Shown one piece after another: positions 1-7,732 of a stretch of DNA of 51,736 nt. The DNA is taken from assembly GCA_047921075.1 (NCBI GenBank), contig JBLRWS010000008.1, positions 1 through 51,736 on the forward strand, given 5' to 3'. This stretch comes from JBLRWS01 sp047921075 (GTDB taxonomy: Bacteria > Bacteroidota > Rhodothermia > Balneolales > Balneolaceae). The number at the start of each line of letters is the position of its first letter. Position 1 is the first letter of the stretch. Below the pieces are notes generated by a model that made no database searches, was not told the origin of the DNA, and was given only the letters and a program-made list of their open reading frames with translations. Position numbers and translations under genes: made by a program.

Positions 1-17
1 GTGGCCGCTCAGCAAAC

Positions 18-65
18 ATGTTAACAAATCGCGTTTTTATTAACATATTTTCAAAACGTGTTAAC
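18..65. promoter_or_regulatory. Cluster of TTAACA-type boxes downstream of fic
   Basis: Three related boxes are visible: ATGTTAACA (18-26), TTAACATATTTT (40-51) and GTTAAC (60-65). The same words occur on the other side of fic (1217-1270) and were not noticed elsewhere in the window. In the minus-strand reading order this cluster lies after the fic stop and before the next, off-window gene, so it could be that gene's operator. Binding by the winged-helix domain of the Fic protein is inference only. Confidence 0.4.
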
Positions 66-80
66 GGCCTCCAGGTCTGT

Positions 81-1181
81 TTACATATCGGGCCGTTCAT
101 GATTTCCCATTAAACGTTTCAGTAAGGCGTAGTTAATGTAGTAATTGTCGCGGCCCTGTTTCACTTTTTCCAGCAGTCCGCCTTCGGCCAGTTCGTCCAG
201 GTATTTGGAAGCTGTCTGGCGGGTCACCTTTAAATCCTTTTTCAAATAGTTGATCTTGCTGTACGGATGTTTAAACAGGTGATTGATCAAATCCTGGCTA
301 TAGAAAGCATAATCCTTTCGAATTTGGTGCTTGTAGCTCATCATCAAATCCCGGATTCCCGTAATGACCGTAATTGTCTGCCGGGATGTCTGCGCCACGC
401 CTTCCAGCATATAGAGCACCCACGAGTGCCAGTCGTTATGAGTACGCACCCGCTGCAGCAATCGGTAGTACTCCGGTTTATTCTGCACAATATACCGGCT
501 CAGGTACAACACCGGCAGGTCAAGCAGTTTCTTCTGTACCAAATAGAGCATGTTGATAATGCGCCCCGTTCTTCCGTTTCCGTCATAAAAGGGGTGAATG
601 CTCTCAAACTGAACGTGAATCACGGCCATTTTGATAAGCGGATGCACCGGGGAGAGGGAATCATCATTGATGTATTGCTCCAGGTTTTTCAGAGCGGCTT
701 CAATGTCGTCGCTGTTTTGCGGCGGTATAAATACAATCTCACCCGTGGCGGGATTCGAGAGCTTGGTACCCGGAAGTTTTCTGATGCCCGCCTCGTTATC
801 TTCCAAAACCTGCTGAATGGACAGAATATGACGCGTGGTGAGCAACCCTTCCTCCTGCACCTGTAAATATCCTTTGATCAACGCCTCGGAATAACGGCGC
901 ACCTCTTTGGTTGCCTGATCTGTTTTCCGATCCGATTCTACTCCCGCTTTGTACAAGGCGTCGCTGGTGGTAACAATGTTCTCAATCTCCGATGAATCCC
1001 GCGCTTCCTGTATCGGCAGCGTATTCAACAAAATGACCTGGTTCGGCATGGTCTGCGATATCCCTTTCAGCTCAGCCAGATAGCGCTGGGCTTCGAGCGC
1101 TTTCTTAAGCACGTCCGGCGTTTCAAGCTCTACATCCGGCGGTATCGGCTTCCATTTCCACTCTTCGGGTTCATGTTTCAT
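81..1181 (-). CDS. Fic family protein with C-terminal winged helix
   Basis: 366 residues. The N-terminal Fic_N-like region (about 1-80) carries SSEIEN at 63-68, which fits the inhibitory-helix motif [S/T]xxxE[G/N]; that makes it a class II Fic with an intramolecular auto-inhibitory glutamate (E67). The catalytic motif HPFYDGNGRTGR is at 196-207 and intact, so transfer of AMP (or another nucleotide moiety) to a protein hydroxyl is predicted from the family. The last 60 residues resemble a winged helix-turn-helix (segment around KVTRQTASKYLDELAEGGLL), as in many Fic proteins of this architecture. It lies 101 bases downstream of hsdM in the same direction, as fic genes embedded in type I R-M loci do. 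Inverted repeats in front of it suggest autoregulation (inference). The target is unknown. Confidence 0.9.
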   Translation of the reverse strand: MKHEPEEWKWKPIPPDVELETPDVLKKALEAQRYLAELKGISQTMPNQVILLNTLPIQEARDSSEIENIVTTSDALYKAGVESDRKTDQATKEVRRYSEALIKGYLQVQEEGLLTTRHILSIQQVLEDNEAGIRKLPGTKLSNPATGEIVFIPPQNSDDIEAALKNLEQYINDDSLSPVHPLIKMAVIHVQFESIHPFYDGNGRTGRIINMLYLVQKKLLDLPVLYLSRYIVQNKPEYYRLLQRVRTHNDWHSWVLYMLEGVAQTSRQTITVITGIRDLMMSYKHQIRKDYAFYSQDLINHLFKHPYSKINYLKKDLKVTRQTASKYLDELAEGGLLEKVKQGRDNYYINYALLKRLMGNHERPDM

Positions 1182-1216
1182 GCTACAATCATCAGCTTAT
1201 CTGTACACGCTCGCTT

Positions 1217-1270
1217 AATATGTTAAATATTTTGGAAATTTTTAACATATTTATGAAAAATGTTAAAAAT
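1217..1270 (-). promoter_or_regulatory. Inverted repeat upstream of fic (candidate operator)
   Basis: A perfect 11-bp inverted repeat, AATATGTTAAA (1217-1227) and TTTAACATATT (1241-1251), is separated by 13 bp. A third half-site, ATGTTAAAAAT, is at 1260-1270. It sits 36-89 bases before the fic start codon and directly after the hsdM stop, in an AT-rich gap unlike the surrounding coding DNA. Repeat geometry of this kind fits a dimeric winged-helix regulator. Confidence 0.55.
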
Positions 1271-1282
1271 CCAACCATTTGT

Positions 1283-2866
1283 TTACACATCATACCCCAA
1301 CCCCGCCAAGTTTTCTTTGATCTTCGCTTCCAGCGTTTCGCTCTCCTCAAACTGGGTTTTTAGCCGGGTGGTCAGTTTTTCCATCTTTTCCGGGAAGGGA
1401 GTGCCGTCATCTTCGGTTTCGGGCGCACCCACGTAGCGGCCGGGTGTCAGCACATAATCGTTTTTGCGGATCTCCTCCAGCGTGGCAGATTTACAGGTTC
1501 CGGGTATGTCTTCGTACCCCTCATCCCGCTGCCAGTTNNNNNNNNNNNNNNNNNNNNNNNNNNNNNNNNNNNNNNNNNNNNNNNNNNNNNNNNNNNNNNN
1601 NNNNNNNNNNNNNNNNNNNNNNNNNNNNNNNNNNNNNAGCTGTCCGGGCAGGGCCACCATGCACTCTACCAGATCGTTTTCCAGCAGGTTCTTCCGGATC
1701 TCGCCCTCCCCGCTGGTGTTGGAACTCATAGAGCCGTTGGCCAGCAGCAGGGCCAGACTCCCATTTGGAGACAGGTGGTAGAGCATGTGCTGCAGCCAGG
1801 CGAAGTTGGCGTTTCCCTGTGGTGGGGTGCCGTACTCCCAGCGCGGGTCATCGGCCAGTTTCTCGTTCCACCACTCTTTCACATTAAACGGCGGATTGGC
1901 CATCACAAAATCGGCTCGGAGGTCGGGGTGCTGGTCGTTGGTAAAACTGTCGGCCGGCTGCTTGCCAAAATCAAAATCGATGCCGCGTATGGCCATGTTC
2001 ATTGCGGCCAGCCGCCACGTGGTGGGGTTGCTCTCCTGCCCGTACACGCTAATCTGGCCAATTTTCCCGCCGTGCTGCTCAATAAACTCTTCACTCTGCA
2101 CAAAGAATCCGCCCGAGCCCATCGCCGGGTCATACACGCGCCCCTTGAACGGCTGAAGCATCTGCACCATCAGTTTCACGATACTTTTTGGCGTGTAATA
2201 CTGCCCGCCCTTCTTCCCCTCGGCCAGGGCAAACTGACCAAGAAAATATTCGTACACATGGCCTAAAATATCTTTGGAGCTCATCTCCAGCTTCTGCCCC
2301 TTGTACTCCTTCGCTGTAAAATTGGCATCGGAGAAGAGATCGATCAGCTCCCCCAGCTTCTCCTGCGGAATCTGCTTCTGGGAGTAGGTTTTATCGAGGA
2401 TATCCTTCAGGTTGGAATTTTCCTTCTCGATGGCGCGATTGGCATCATCAATCAGCCGCGCCACGTTTTTGAACTCGTAGGTTTCCCCTTCCGGCAGTTC
2501 AATCACTGATCCGGCCGCCAGTTTATTATTCTCTTTCAGTACCTCCCATCGTGCAAGCGGCGGCACCCAGAATACATTCTTGGCCACGTAGTAGTCGCGG
2601 ACTTCCAGCTCCTCTTCGATAAAGGATTCATACTCCTCATCGCTCAACTCATCCTGCGGGATATAGTAGTCGTGATCGGGATCTCGGAACTGCTCGCGAA
2701 GCTCCTCCCTGCGCTCCTCAAACGCATCGGATACATACTTCAAAAAGATGAGTCCTAATACCACATGCTTGTACACAGCGGCATCGAGGTTATTGCGGAG
2801 CTTATCGGCCGCGCTCCAGAGTTTTTTATCGAGATCTTTTAGGAATTCCTGTTCGGGGTTGTTCAT
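1283..2866 (-). CDS. hsdM: Type I restriction-modification DNA methyltransferase HsdM (interrupted by assembly gap)
   Basis: Adenine-N6 methyltransferase subunit of a type I R-M enzyme; with HsdS it methylates the recognition site. The HsdM_N helical domain (from NNPEQEFLKDLDKKLW, with LDAAVYKHVVLGLIFLKYVSDAFE) is followed by YYTPKSIVKLM, the AdoMet motif DPAMGSGG (about residues 246-253) and the catalytic NPPF (about 324-327). The C-terminal end has the typical DYVLTPGRYVGA. The start is placed at 2866 (MNNPEQ...) instead of the upstream ATG at 2878 because family members begin with this sequence. The N run at 1538-1637 replaces the stretch after VALPGQ; from the family, roughly 60-70 residues should lie there, so the gap is under-sized. 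Operonic with fic. hsdS and hsdR are not in the window. Confidence 0.93.
   Translation of the reverse strand: MNNPEQEFLKDLDKKLWSAADKLRNNLDAAVYKHVVLGLIFLKYVSDAFEERREELREQFRDPDHDYYIPQDELSDEEYESFIEEELEVRDYYVAKNVFWVPPLARWEVLKENNKLAAGSVIELPEGETYEFKNVARLIDDANRAIEKENSNLKDILDKTYSQKQIPQEKLGELIDLFSDANFTAKEYKGQKLEMSSKDILGHVYEYFLGQFALAEGKKGGQYYTPKSIVKLMVQMLQPFKGRVYDPAMGSGGFFVQSEEFIEQHGGKIGQISVYGQESNPTTWRLAAMNMAIRGIDFDFGKQPADSFTNDQHPDLRADFVMANPPFNVKEWWNEKLADDPRWEYGTPPQGNANFAWLQHMLYHLSPNGSLALLLANGSMSSNTSGEGEIRKNLLENDLVECMVALPGQXXXXXXXXXXXXXXXXXXXXXXXXXXXXXXXXXXNWQRDEGYEDIPGTCKSATLEEIRKNDYVLTPGRYVGAPETEDDGTPFPEKMEKLTTRLKTQFEESETLEAKIKENLAGLGYDV
1538..1637. other. Assembly gap (100 N) in hsdM
   Basis: Exactly 100 N. 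The reading frame happens to stay open across it, but the missing part of HsdM should be longer than 33 codons, so the length is a placeholder. Confidence 0.99.
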
Positions 2867-2999
2867 ACGGCAGGTCACGTTGGGTATTTCTGTTCAGCGG
2901 CATCAAGATAACAGAACTTTTGAATTCTTGAAGTTCGGATCCGATTCCTTTGCGCCAACCTGCATGAGGGCGGCTCCCCGTGCTCCGAAAAGAGTTCCC

Positions 3000-4193
3000 C
3001 TACCCCACGTCCAGTGCCAACCCCACCAGCAGGGCCGTGCCGGTGCGCATGCTCTCCTCATCTACATTATAGCGCGGATGGTGCCAGCTCCATTGCGAAT
3101 CGGCCGCCTCACTGCCGCTTCCCAAAAAGAAAAAGGCACCCGGAAAGTGCTGCTGATAAAACGCAAAATCCTCTCCCGCCATCAAGGGCCGCTCCAGCTG
3201 ATGGATCTTCTGCTCACCAAGCAGTGTTGTGGCCACTCGCAGTACAGTATCGGTGGCCTCCTCATCATTCACAACGGCAGGGTATCCCTCATTAAATGCG
3301 AAATCGTACGATCCGCCCGCGGCCTGTGTCACCCCTTTCAGAATCGTGTCCATTCGCGAACGAATAAGATGGGCCGTGTCAACAGAGAATGTGCGAACGG
3401 TTCCGATCAGCTCGGCCGTTTCGGGAATCACATTGTAGGTGGTTCCGGCCCGAACGCGCCCGATCGTCACCACAGCGTTTTCAGTGGGATCTACCGAGCG
3501 GCTTACAATGGTTTGAAACTGCTGAATAACCGAGGCAGCCATCACAATCGGGTCTACTGCAGTGTGCGGCGAGGCGGCGTGCCCCCCGGTGCCGTGCAGG
3601 GTAATTTCAAATTCGTCGGGGCGGGCCATCAGCGGGCCCGGCTTCACGCCAATTTCCCCCGGTTTGTACTGCGGGATTGTATGCAGTCCAAAAATCTGCT
3701 GTACCCCGCGCTCCTGCAAAAAACCCGTTTCGCAGAGAAGGCGTCCGCCTCCCGGCAGTTTCTCTTCGCCCGGCTGAAAGATCAGCAGCACCGTGCCCGG
3801 CACCTCCTCTTGCATGCCGACCAGTATCCGCGCCGCCGCAAGCAGATTGGTGGTGTGGGCGTCGTGTCCGCAGCAGTGCGCCGCGCCCGGCCGCTCCGAC
3901 AGAAACGCCTGCTTTGCCTCTCCCGCCTCATCCATGGCCAGCGCGTCGATATCGGCCCGAAGGGCGATCACGCGGTCCGATTGTTGGCCGCCCTCCAAAA
4001 TGGCCACACATCCCGTTTCGAGGGGGCGCTCTACGGGCAGCCCCAGCGACTTCAGCTCACGCACGATAAACTCCGTGGTATCGTGCTCCTTAAAACTTAC
4101 TTCCGGGTTTTTGTGCAAATGGCGCCGCGTGTGCACCATATAATCATATTCACCCTGAACCAATGTTTGAATTTTTTTTGATAACGTTGACAT
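3000..4193 (-). CDS. M20 family metallopeptidase / N-acyl-amino-acid amidohydrolase
   Basis: 397 residues. Cytosolic zinc-dependent amidohydrolase of the hippurate hydrolase / N-acetyl-L-amino acid (or N-acetyldiaminopimelate) deacetylase group. Metal and catalytic signatures are visible: HCCGHDAHT at 106-114, PGEE at 141-144, HTIPQYKPGEIG from 171, HAASPH at 205-210 in the lid domain, and MAGEDFAFY near the C-terminus. Length is normal for the family. Starts with ATG; no signal peptide. It is divergent from the alcohol dehydrogenase gene across a 91-base gap and is followed on the same strand, after 133 bases, by hsdM. The exact substrate cannot be told from sequence. Confidence 0.9.
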   Translation of the reverse strand: MSTLSKKIQTLVQGEYDYMVHTRRHLHKNPEVSFKEHDTTEFIVRELKSLGLPVERPLETGCVAILEGGQQSDRVIALRADIDALAMDEAGEAKQAFLSERPGAAHCCGHDAHTTNLLAAARILVGMQEEVPGTVLLIFQPGEEKLPGGGRLLCETGFLQERGVQQIFGLHTIPQYKPGEIGVKPGPLMARPDEFEITLHGTGGHAASPHTAVDPIVMAASVIQQFQTIVSRSVDPTENAVVTIGRVRAGTTYNVIPETAELIGTVRTFSVDTAHLIRSRMDTILKGVTQAAGGSYDFAFNEGYPAVVNDEEATDTVLRVATTLLGEQKIHQLERPLMAGEDFAFYQQHFPGAFFFLGSGSEAADSQWSWHHPRYNVDEESMRTGTALLVGLALDVG

Positions 4194-4237
4194 GTAGAAC
4201 GCGAAGTTTCGTTAATCTGTTACTATGTAGAACTTTG
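4192..4237 (+). promoter_or_regulatory. Divergent intergenic region: direct repeat and Bacteroidota-type promoter
   Basis: ATGTAGAAC occurs twice in direct orientation (4192-4200, overlapping the M20 start codon, and 4225-4233). A promoter-like pair, TTTC (4207-4210), 19 bases, GAACTTTG (4230-4237), approximates the Bacteroidota -33/-7 elements (TTTG and TAnnTTTG) with one mismatch in each. It would drive the alcohol dehydrogenase gene 48 bases downstream. Confidence 0.35.
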
Positions 4238-4284
4238 CAAAAAAGGGGGCCATCCCTTCAATCATCATCTGAATATATCACATT

Positions 4285-5508
4285 ATGAATCCATTTGAAT
4301 TGCACATTCCCACCCGCATCTATTACGGAAAAGAGAAAGCCGCCGATTTTTTTAAACAGGCGGCCACACACGGCTCTGTTTGTATGATTGTGATAGGAGG
4401 CGGCAGTGTAAAACGGCTCGGATTTCTTGATGAGGTGCAATCGGGATTGAAAAACGAAGGGGTAGAAACGGTGTTGTTTGAAGGCATTGAGCCCAATCCG
4501 CATGCCGATACCATCAACCGGGCAGCGGCCCTCGGAAAGAAAAAGGGTGTGGAGTGGATACTGGCCCTTGGCGGCGGTTCGGTAATGGACGCTTCCAAAG
4601 CGATTGCGGGACTCATTCACGACGATCTGGATGATATCTGGCCATACACAGTTGGCGGGCCAAAATACCGGCAGATAGAAGGTGCGCTGCCGGTCTGCTG
4701 CATTCCCACCACGGCAGCAACCGCATCGGAAGTAACGGCCCACGCCGTCATCTCCAAGCCCGAAGTGAAGGGAAAATCGCCCGTCAGCTATCCATTTATG
4801 AAACCGGCGGTATCGTGGCTCAACCCGGCCTACCACACCTCCCTGCCGATGACCACCACCCGCGATGGCGCCTCCGACATCATCAGCCACGCCATTGAGA
4901 ATTATCTGTTGGGCGGCTCGGATTCGCTGCCGGCCGACCGCTACAGCGAAGGCGTGATGGAAACGGTGATGGAGCTTCTGCCCCGAATCGAACTCGATCC
5001 CGAAAATGAAGCGTTGCGCGGGCAGATGTTGTGGGCATCTACCATGGCGCTGAACAACATGCAGATTGCCGGACGCAAGGCCGCCCCGTTTACGCTGCAC
5101 AATCTGGAGCACGCCCTCAGCGGCGAACAGCCGGAACTGGCTCACGGACGCGGATTGGCTACGCTCTATCCGGCCTATTTTAAATGGCTGCTGAAAAACG
5201 ATCGGGTAACCGACCGACTCGCCCTGCTCGGCAAGCGGCTCTTCGGCATCTCCAAACCGGATCAAAAAGAGACGGCAGAGGCGTTTATTGAGCAGTTTGA
5301 AGGGTGGCTGAAACAGAACCATCTGTATCAGCGGTTGTCGGATGTGGGCATTCCTGAAGAGGCGTTCGCACGTGTGGCCGATTACGCCATCGAAACGTAC
5401 GGCGGCGGCAGCGATGAACTCTCCGCAGCAGGGCCGCTGCCACGAGAGGCAATCATCGAGCTGTTCCGCATGACCGAAGAGCAGGTTCCTGAACCGGCCG
5501 AGGCGTAA
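4285..5508 (+). CDS. Iron-containing alcohol dehydrogenase
   Basis: 407 residues, group III (Fe-type) alcohol dehydrogenase of the butanol dehydrogenase (BdhA/YqhD-like) kind; NAD(P)-dependent reduction of aldehydes or oxidation of alcohols in the cytosol. The nucleotide-binding loop GGGSVMD is at 96-102. Metal ligand candidates are D198 and H202 (in SDIISHAIENY), H272/H276 (HNLEHALSG) and H287 (AHGRG). Length matches the family. ATG start; it heads a plus-strand run with mnmD (28 bases on) and the kynureninase-like gene. The physiological substrate is unknown. Confidence 0.92.
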   Translation: MNPFELHIPTRIYYGKEKAADFFKQAATHGSVCMIVIGGGSVKRLGFLDEVQSGLKNEGVETVLFEGIEPNPHADTINRAAALGKKKGVEWILALGGGSVMDASKAIAGLIHDDLDDIWPYTVGGPKYRQIEGALPVCCIPTTAATASEVTAHAVISKPEVKGKSPVSYPFMKPAVSWLNPAYHTSLPMTTTRDGASDIISHAIENYLLGGSDSLPADRYSEGVMETVMELLPRIELDPENEALRGQMLWASTMALNNMQIAGRKAAPFTLHNLEHALSGEQPELAHGRGLATLYPAYFKWLLKNDRVTDRLALLGKRLFGISKPDQKETAEAFIEQFEGWLKQNHLYQRLSDVGIPEEAFARVADYAIETYGGGSDELSAAGPLPREAIIELFRMTEEQVPEPAEA

Positions 5509-5536
5509 CCGCAGCGCCCCCGACCAACCGATTTTA

Positions 5537-6316
5537 ATGAGCGATCAACACACCATCAAACCCACGGCCGACGGCTCCACCACACTGGTCTCGAAACGGT
5601 TCAATCAGCCGTTTCACAGCCTTCACGGAGCGGTGGCCGAGAGCCGGTATCTCTATTTTGAGATGAACGGCCTCATCCGCGCCTTGCAGCAAGAGACCAA
5701 CGAACCGCTTGTCGTTCTGGAATCGGGTTTTGGCACCGGACTCAATCTCTTTTTGCTGATGGAGTACTGTTCCATCACTCCTGTTCAGCGCCCGGTTCAT
5801 TTCCTGAGCAGCGAAAAATATCCGGTGTCCGCCGGCGTAGCGAAACAGCTCTCATTTGATGGCGTTTCAGATGCCATCCGTTACCGGGATCATCTCTCCG
5901 CCATTGTTGCCAACTTGCAGCCGGGTGCCAACCGGTTTCAGCTCACCGAGCGGGTGACGCTCCATCTGTTTGTCGGCGGGTTCAAGGATGCCGCCAACCG
6001 CACAGAAGAGAAAGCCCATTTTATACTGCACGATCCCTTTTCGCCGGAGGCCAATCCCGAGGGGTGGCAGCCCGAGTTGTTCACAGCCCTGCATGCCGCT
6101 GCCCGTCCCGAAGCGGTTCTCTCTACCTACTGCGCGGCGGTAGCAGCCCGGGCCTCCATGGCCGTTGGCGGATGGTATCTGCACCGTGCTCCCGGGGCGC
6201 TGGGCAAACGTGAAATGACCCTCGCCACCCCAACCGATATCCCACTGGCCCATGCAAAACCGATACAGAGAAACCGGCTCATTGAGCGCTATCAAAACGG
6301 GGAATTTGCGCGGTAA
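5537..6316 (+). CDS. mnmD: tRNA 5-aminomethyl-uridine methyltransferase, MnmD domain (MnmC-like)
   Basis: 259 residues. Stand-alone MnmD (DUF752) methyltransferase, equivalent to the first domain of MnmC, which methylates 5-aminomethyl-2-thiouridine at tRNA position 34 to mnm5s2U using AdoMet. The AdoMet motif ESGFGTGLN is at 62-70 and the family motif HDPFSPEANP at 165-174 (catalytic Asp166), followed by LSTYCAAVAARASM and ALGKREMT. No FAD-dependent MnmC oxidase domain is fused, as is usual outside gammaproteobacteria. The start ATG lies 28 bases after the dehydrogenase stop. Confidence 0.85.
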   Translation: MSDQHTIKPTADGSTTLVSKRFNQPFHSLHGAVAESRYLYFEMNGLIRALQQETNEPLVVLESGFGTGLNLFLLMEYCSITPVQRPVHFLSSEKYPVSAGVAKQLSFDGVSDAIRYRDHLSAIVANLQPGANRFQLTERVTLHLFVGGFKDAANRTEEKAHFILHDPFSPEANPEGWQPELFTALHAAARPEAVLSTYCAAVAARASMAVGGWYLHRAPGALGKREMTLATPTDIPLAHAKPIQRNRLIERYQNGEFAR

Positions 6317-6387
6317 CCGCCCCACTTTTCACCTCCTCATTTTGTATACTGTTGTGCCGGAAGAGATCACTCATTGATAGAAATAAA

Positions 6388-7569
6388 ATGCACGACTTCG
6401 ACCACCTTGCAGAAGCACTTCAACCTCACTATTCTCACTTTAATGTAGCCAACCGGCTGTTATTTACCGGTCACTCGCATCAGGCGTGGCCCGACGCCGC
6501 CTTCCTGGGCATTCAGGAGTATATGCAGACAGTAGCGGATAAAGTGGATGCCAAATGGGAGCCGGCCGAAGAGAAAACCGAGATGCTTCGTTCGTATCTC
6601 CGCAACTGGTACGACGACCCGAATGGCCGGTATTGCCGCGAGCAGAACACCCATGTGCTCATTGTATCGTGGCTCTCATCGCTGCCGCTTATCGAAAAGC
6701 CGAAAATCATTACCACCGAGGGCGAGTTCCACTCCCTGCGGCGGCAACTGCAAAGCCTGGAACAGCACGGTATAGAGATCGTACGGCTCCCTGCGGAGTC
6801 CGATCAGCGTTTAACCGAAGAGCTGAAGAAGACGATTGACAGCAACACTTGTGCGGTGATGATGTCGCGCGTCTATTACCAATCGGCCCGCATCAATACG
6901 GCCATACCGGAGATTGCGACGGTGTGCCGGAAACACAACGTCCCGCTCCTGATCGATGATTATCACGGTACCAATGTAGCGCCCCTCTCCCTGCGCAACG
7001 AGCCGATGGACGATCTGTTTCTGCTGATTGGCGGATACAAGTACCTGCAGTGGGGCGAGGCCAACTGCTTTCTTCGCTTTCCAAGTAATTGCACCCTGAA
7101 ACCCGCCATTACCGGCTGGTTTGCCGCTTTTGGGGAACTTGAAAAACCGCAAGACGGAACCGTTTCCTTCGACGACGGGGATCAGCGTTTTGCTACGGCA
7201 ACTTACGATCCCATCTCTCAGTTCCGGGCGGCCGAAGTGGTTCGGTTTTTTCGCACGCAGGGGCTCTCGCCACAGGTGCTGGAAAAACAGTATCGCGATC
7301 AGGTTCAGTTTTTGGGAAGCCTGTTTGATGATCGCAATCCCGATCCGTCGGTCATTCGCCGCACGCACAACGCACCACCCGAACAAACGGGGGGATTTCT
7401 CTCTCTTACCTCGCCCTATGCTCGTGATCTGCGCACAAAATTGTTCGAAAAAGGAATCTATACCGATGCCCGCGACAACATTTTACGCCTCGGCCCGGCG
7501 CCTTACATTACATCAAAACAGTGTGTAGGCGTGATAGGCGCACTTTTTGAAGAAATCGATCATCTGTAA
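6388..7569 (+). CDS. Kynureninase-like PLP-dependent enzyme
   Basis: 393 residues from the ATG at 6388 (MHDFDHLAEALQPHYSHF). A TTG 36 bases upstream is also in frame but adds a sequence without family resemblance, so it is not used. Fold-type I PLP enzyme of the aminotransferase class V / kynureninase group: IDDYHGTN is the Asp-containing PLP-ring segment and GGYKYLQWGEAN carries the likely Schiff-base lysine, K218, in the YKYL setting seen in kynureninases. Kynureninase cleaves kynurenine to anthranilate and alanine, but no other tryptophan-catabolism gene is present, so the real substrate is uncertain. It may share the mnmD transcript (71-base gap). Confidence 0.75.
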   Translation: MHDFDHLAEALQPHYSHFNVANRLLFTGHSHQAWPDAAFLGIQEYMQTVADKVDAKWEPAEEKTEMLRSYLRNWYDDPNGRYCREQNTHVLIVSWLSSLPLIEKPKIITTEGEFHSLRRQLQSLEQHGIEIVRLPAESDQRLTEELKKTIDSNTCAVMMSRVYYQSARINTAIPEIATVCRKHNVPLLIDDYHGTNVAPLSLRNEPMDDLFLLIGGYKYLQWGEANCFLRFPSNCTLKPAITGWFAAFGELEKPQDGTVSFDDGDQRFATATYDPISQFRAAEVVRFFRTQGLSPQVLEKQYRDQVQFLGSLFDDRNPDPSVIRRTHNAPPEQTGGFLSLTSPYARDLRTKLFEKGIYTDARDNILRLGPAPYITSKQCVGVIGALFEEIDHL

Positions 7570-7645
7570 AAAATTTTTCTGTAAGGTTTTCTCCGTTTGG
7601 GTATCATACATATAGATCACACATATTACTGTTGATCGTTCATCG

Positions 7646-7668
7646 CCCGGCATTGCGTTCCGGCCGGG
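7646..7668. repeat. Short hairpin in the recA leader
   Basis: CCCGGC (7646-7651) and GCCGGG (7663-7668) form a 6-bp GC stem with an 11-base loop, in the middle of the 163-base gap before recA. No T-run follows, so it is not a convincing terminator. No clear LexA-type palindrome was identified in this gap. Confidence 0.3.
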
Positions 7669-7732
7669 GTGACAGAAGGTTGTCACTGTCGATGGCGATA
7701 TTTGCACACGAACATCCGAAATAAACCGAAAA

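Noticed and set aside
2748..4181. A 477-codon open frame on the plus strand opposite hsdM and the amidohydrolase
   Set aside because: It runs antisense to two clear enzymes, has an Arg/His-rich composition and no recognisable motif; a shadow of high-GC coding sequence.
4258..5322. A 354-codon open frame on the minus strand opposite the alcohol dehydrogenase
   Set aside because: Antisense shadow; the plus-strand frame has all family motifs.
7646..7668. Terminator for the kynureninase-like gene
   Set aside because: The stem is short and no T-run follows in either direction.
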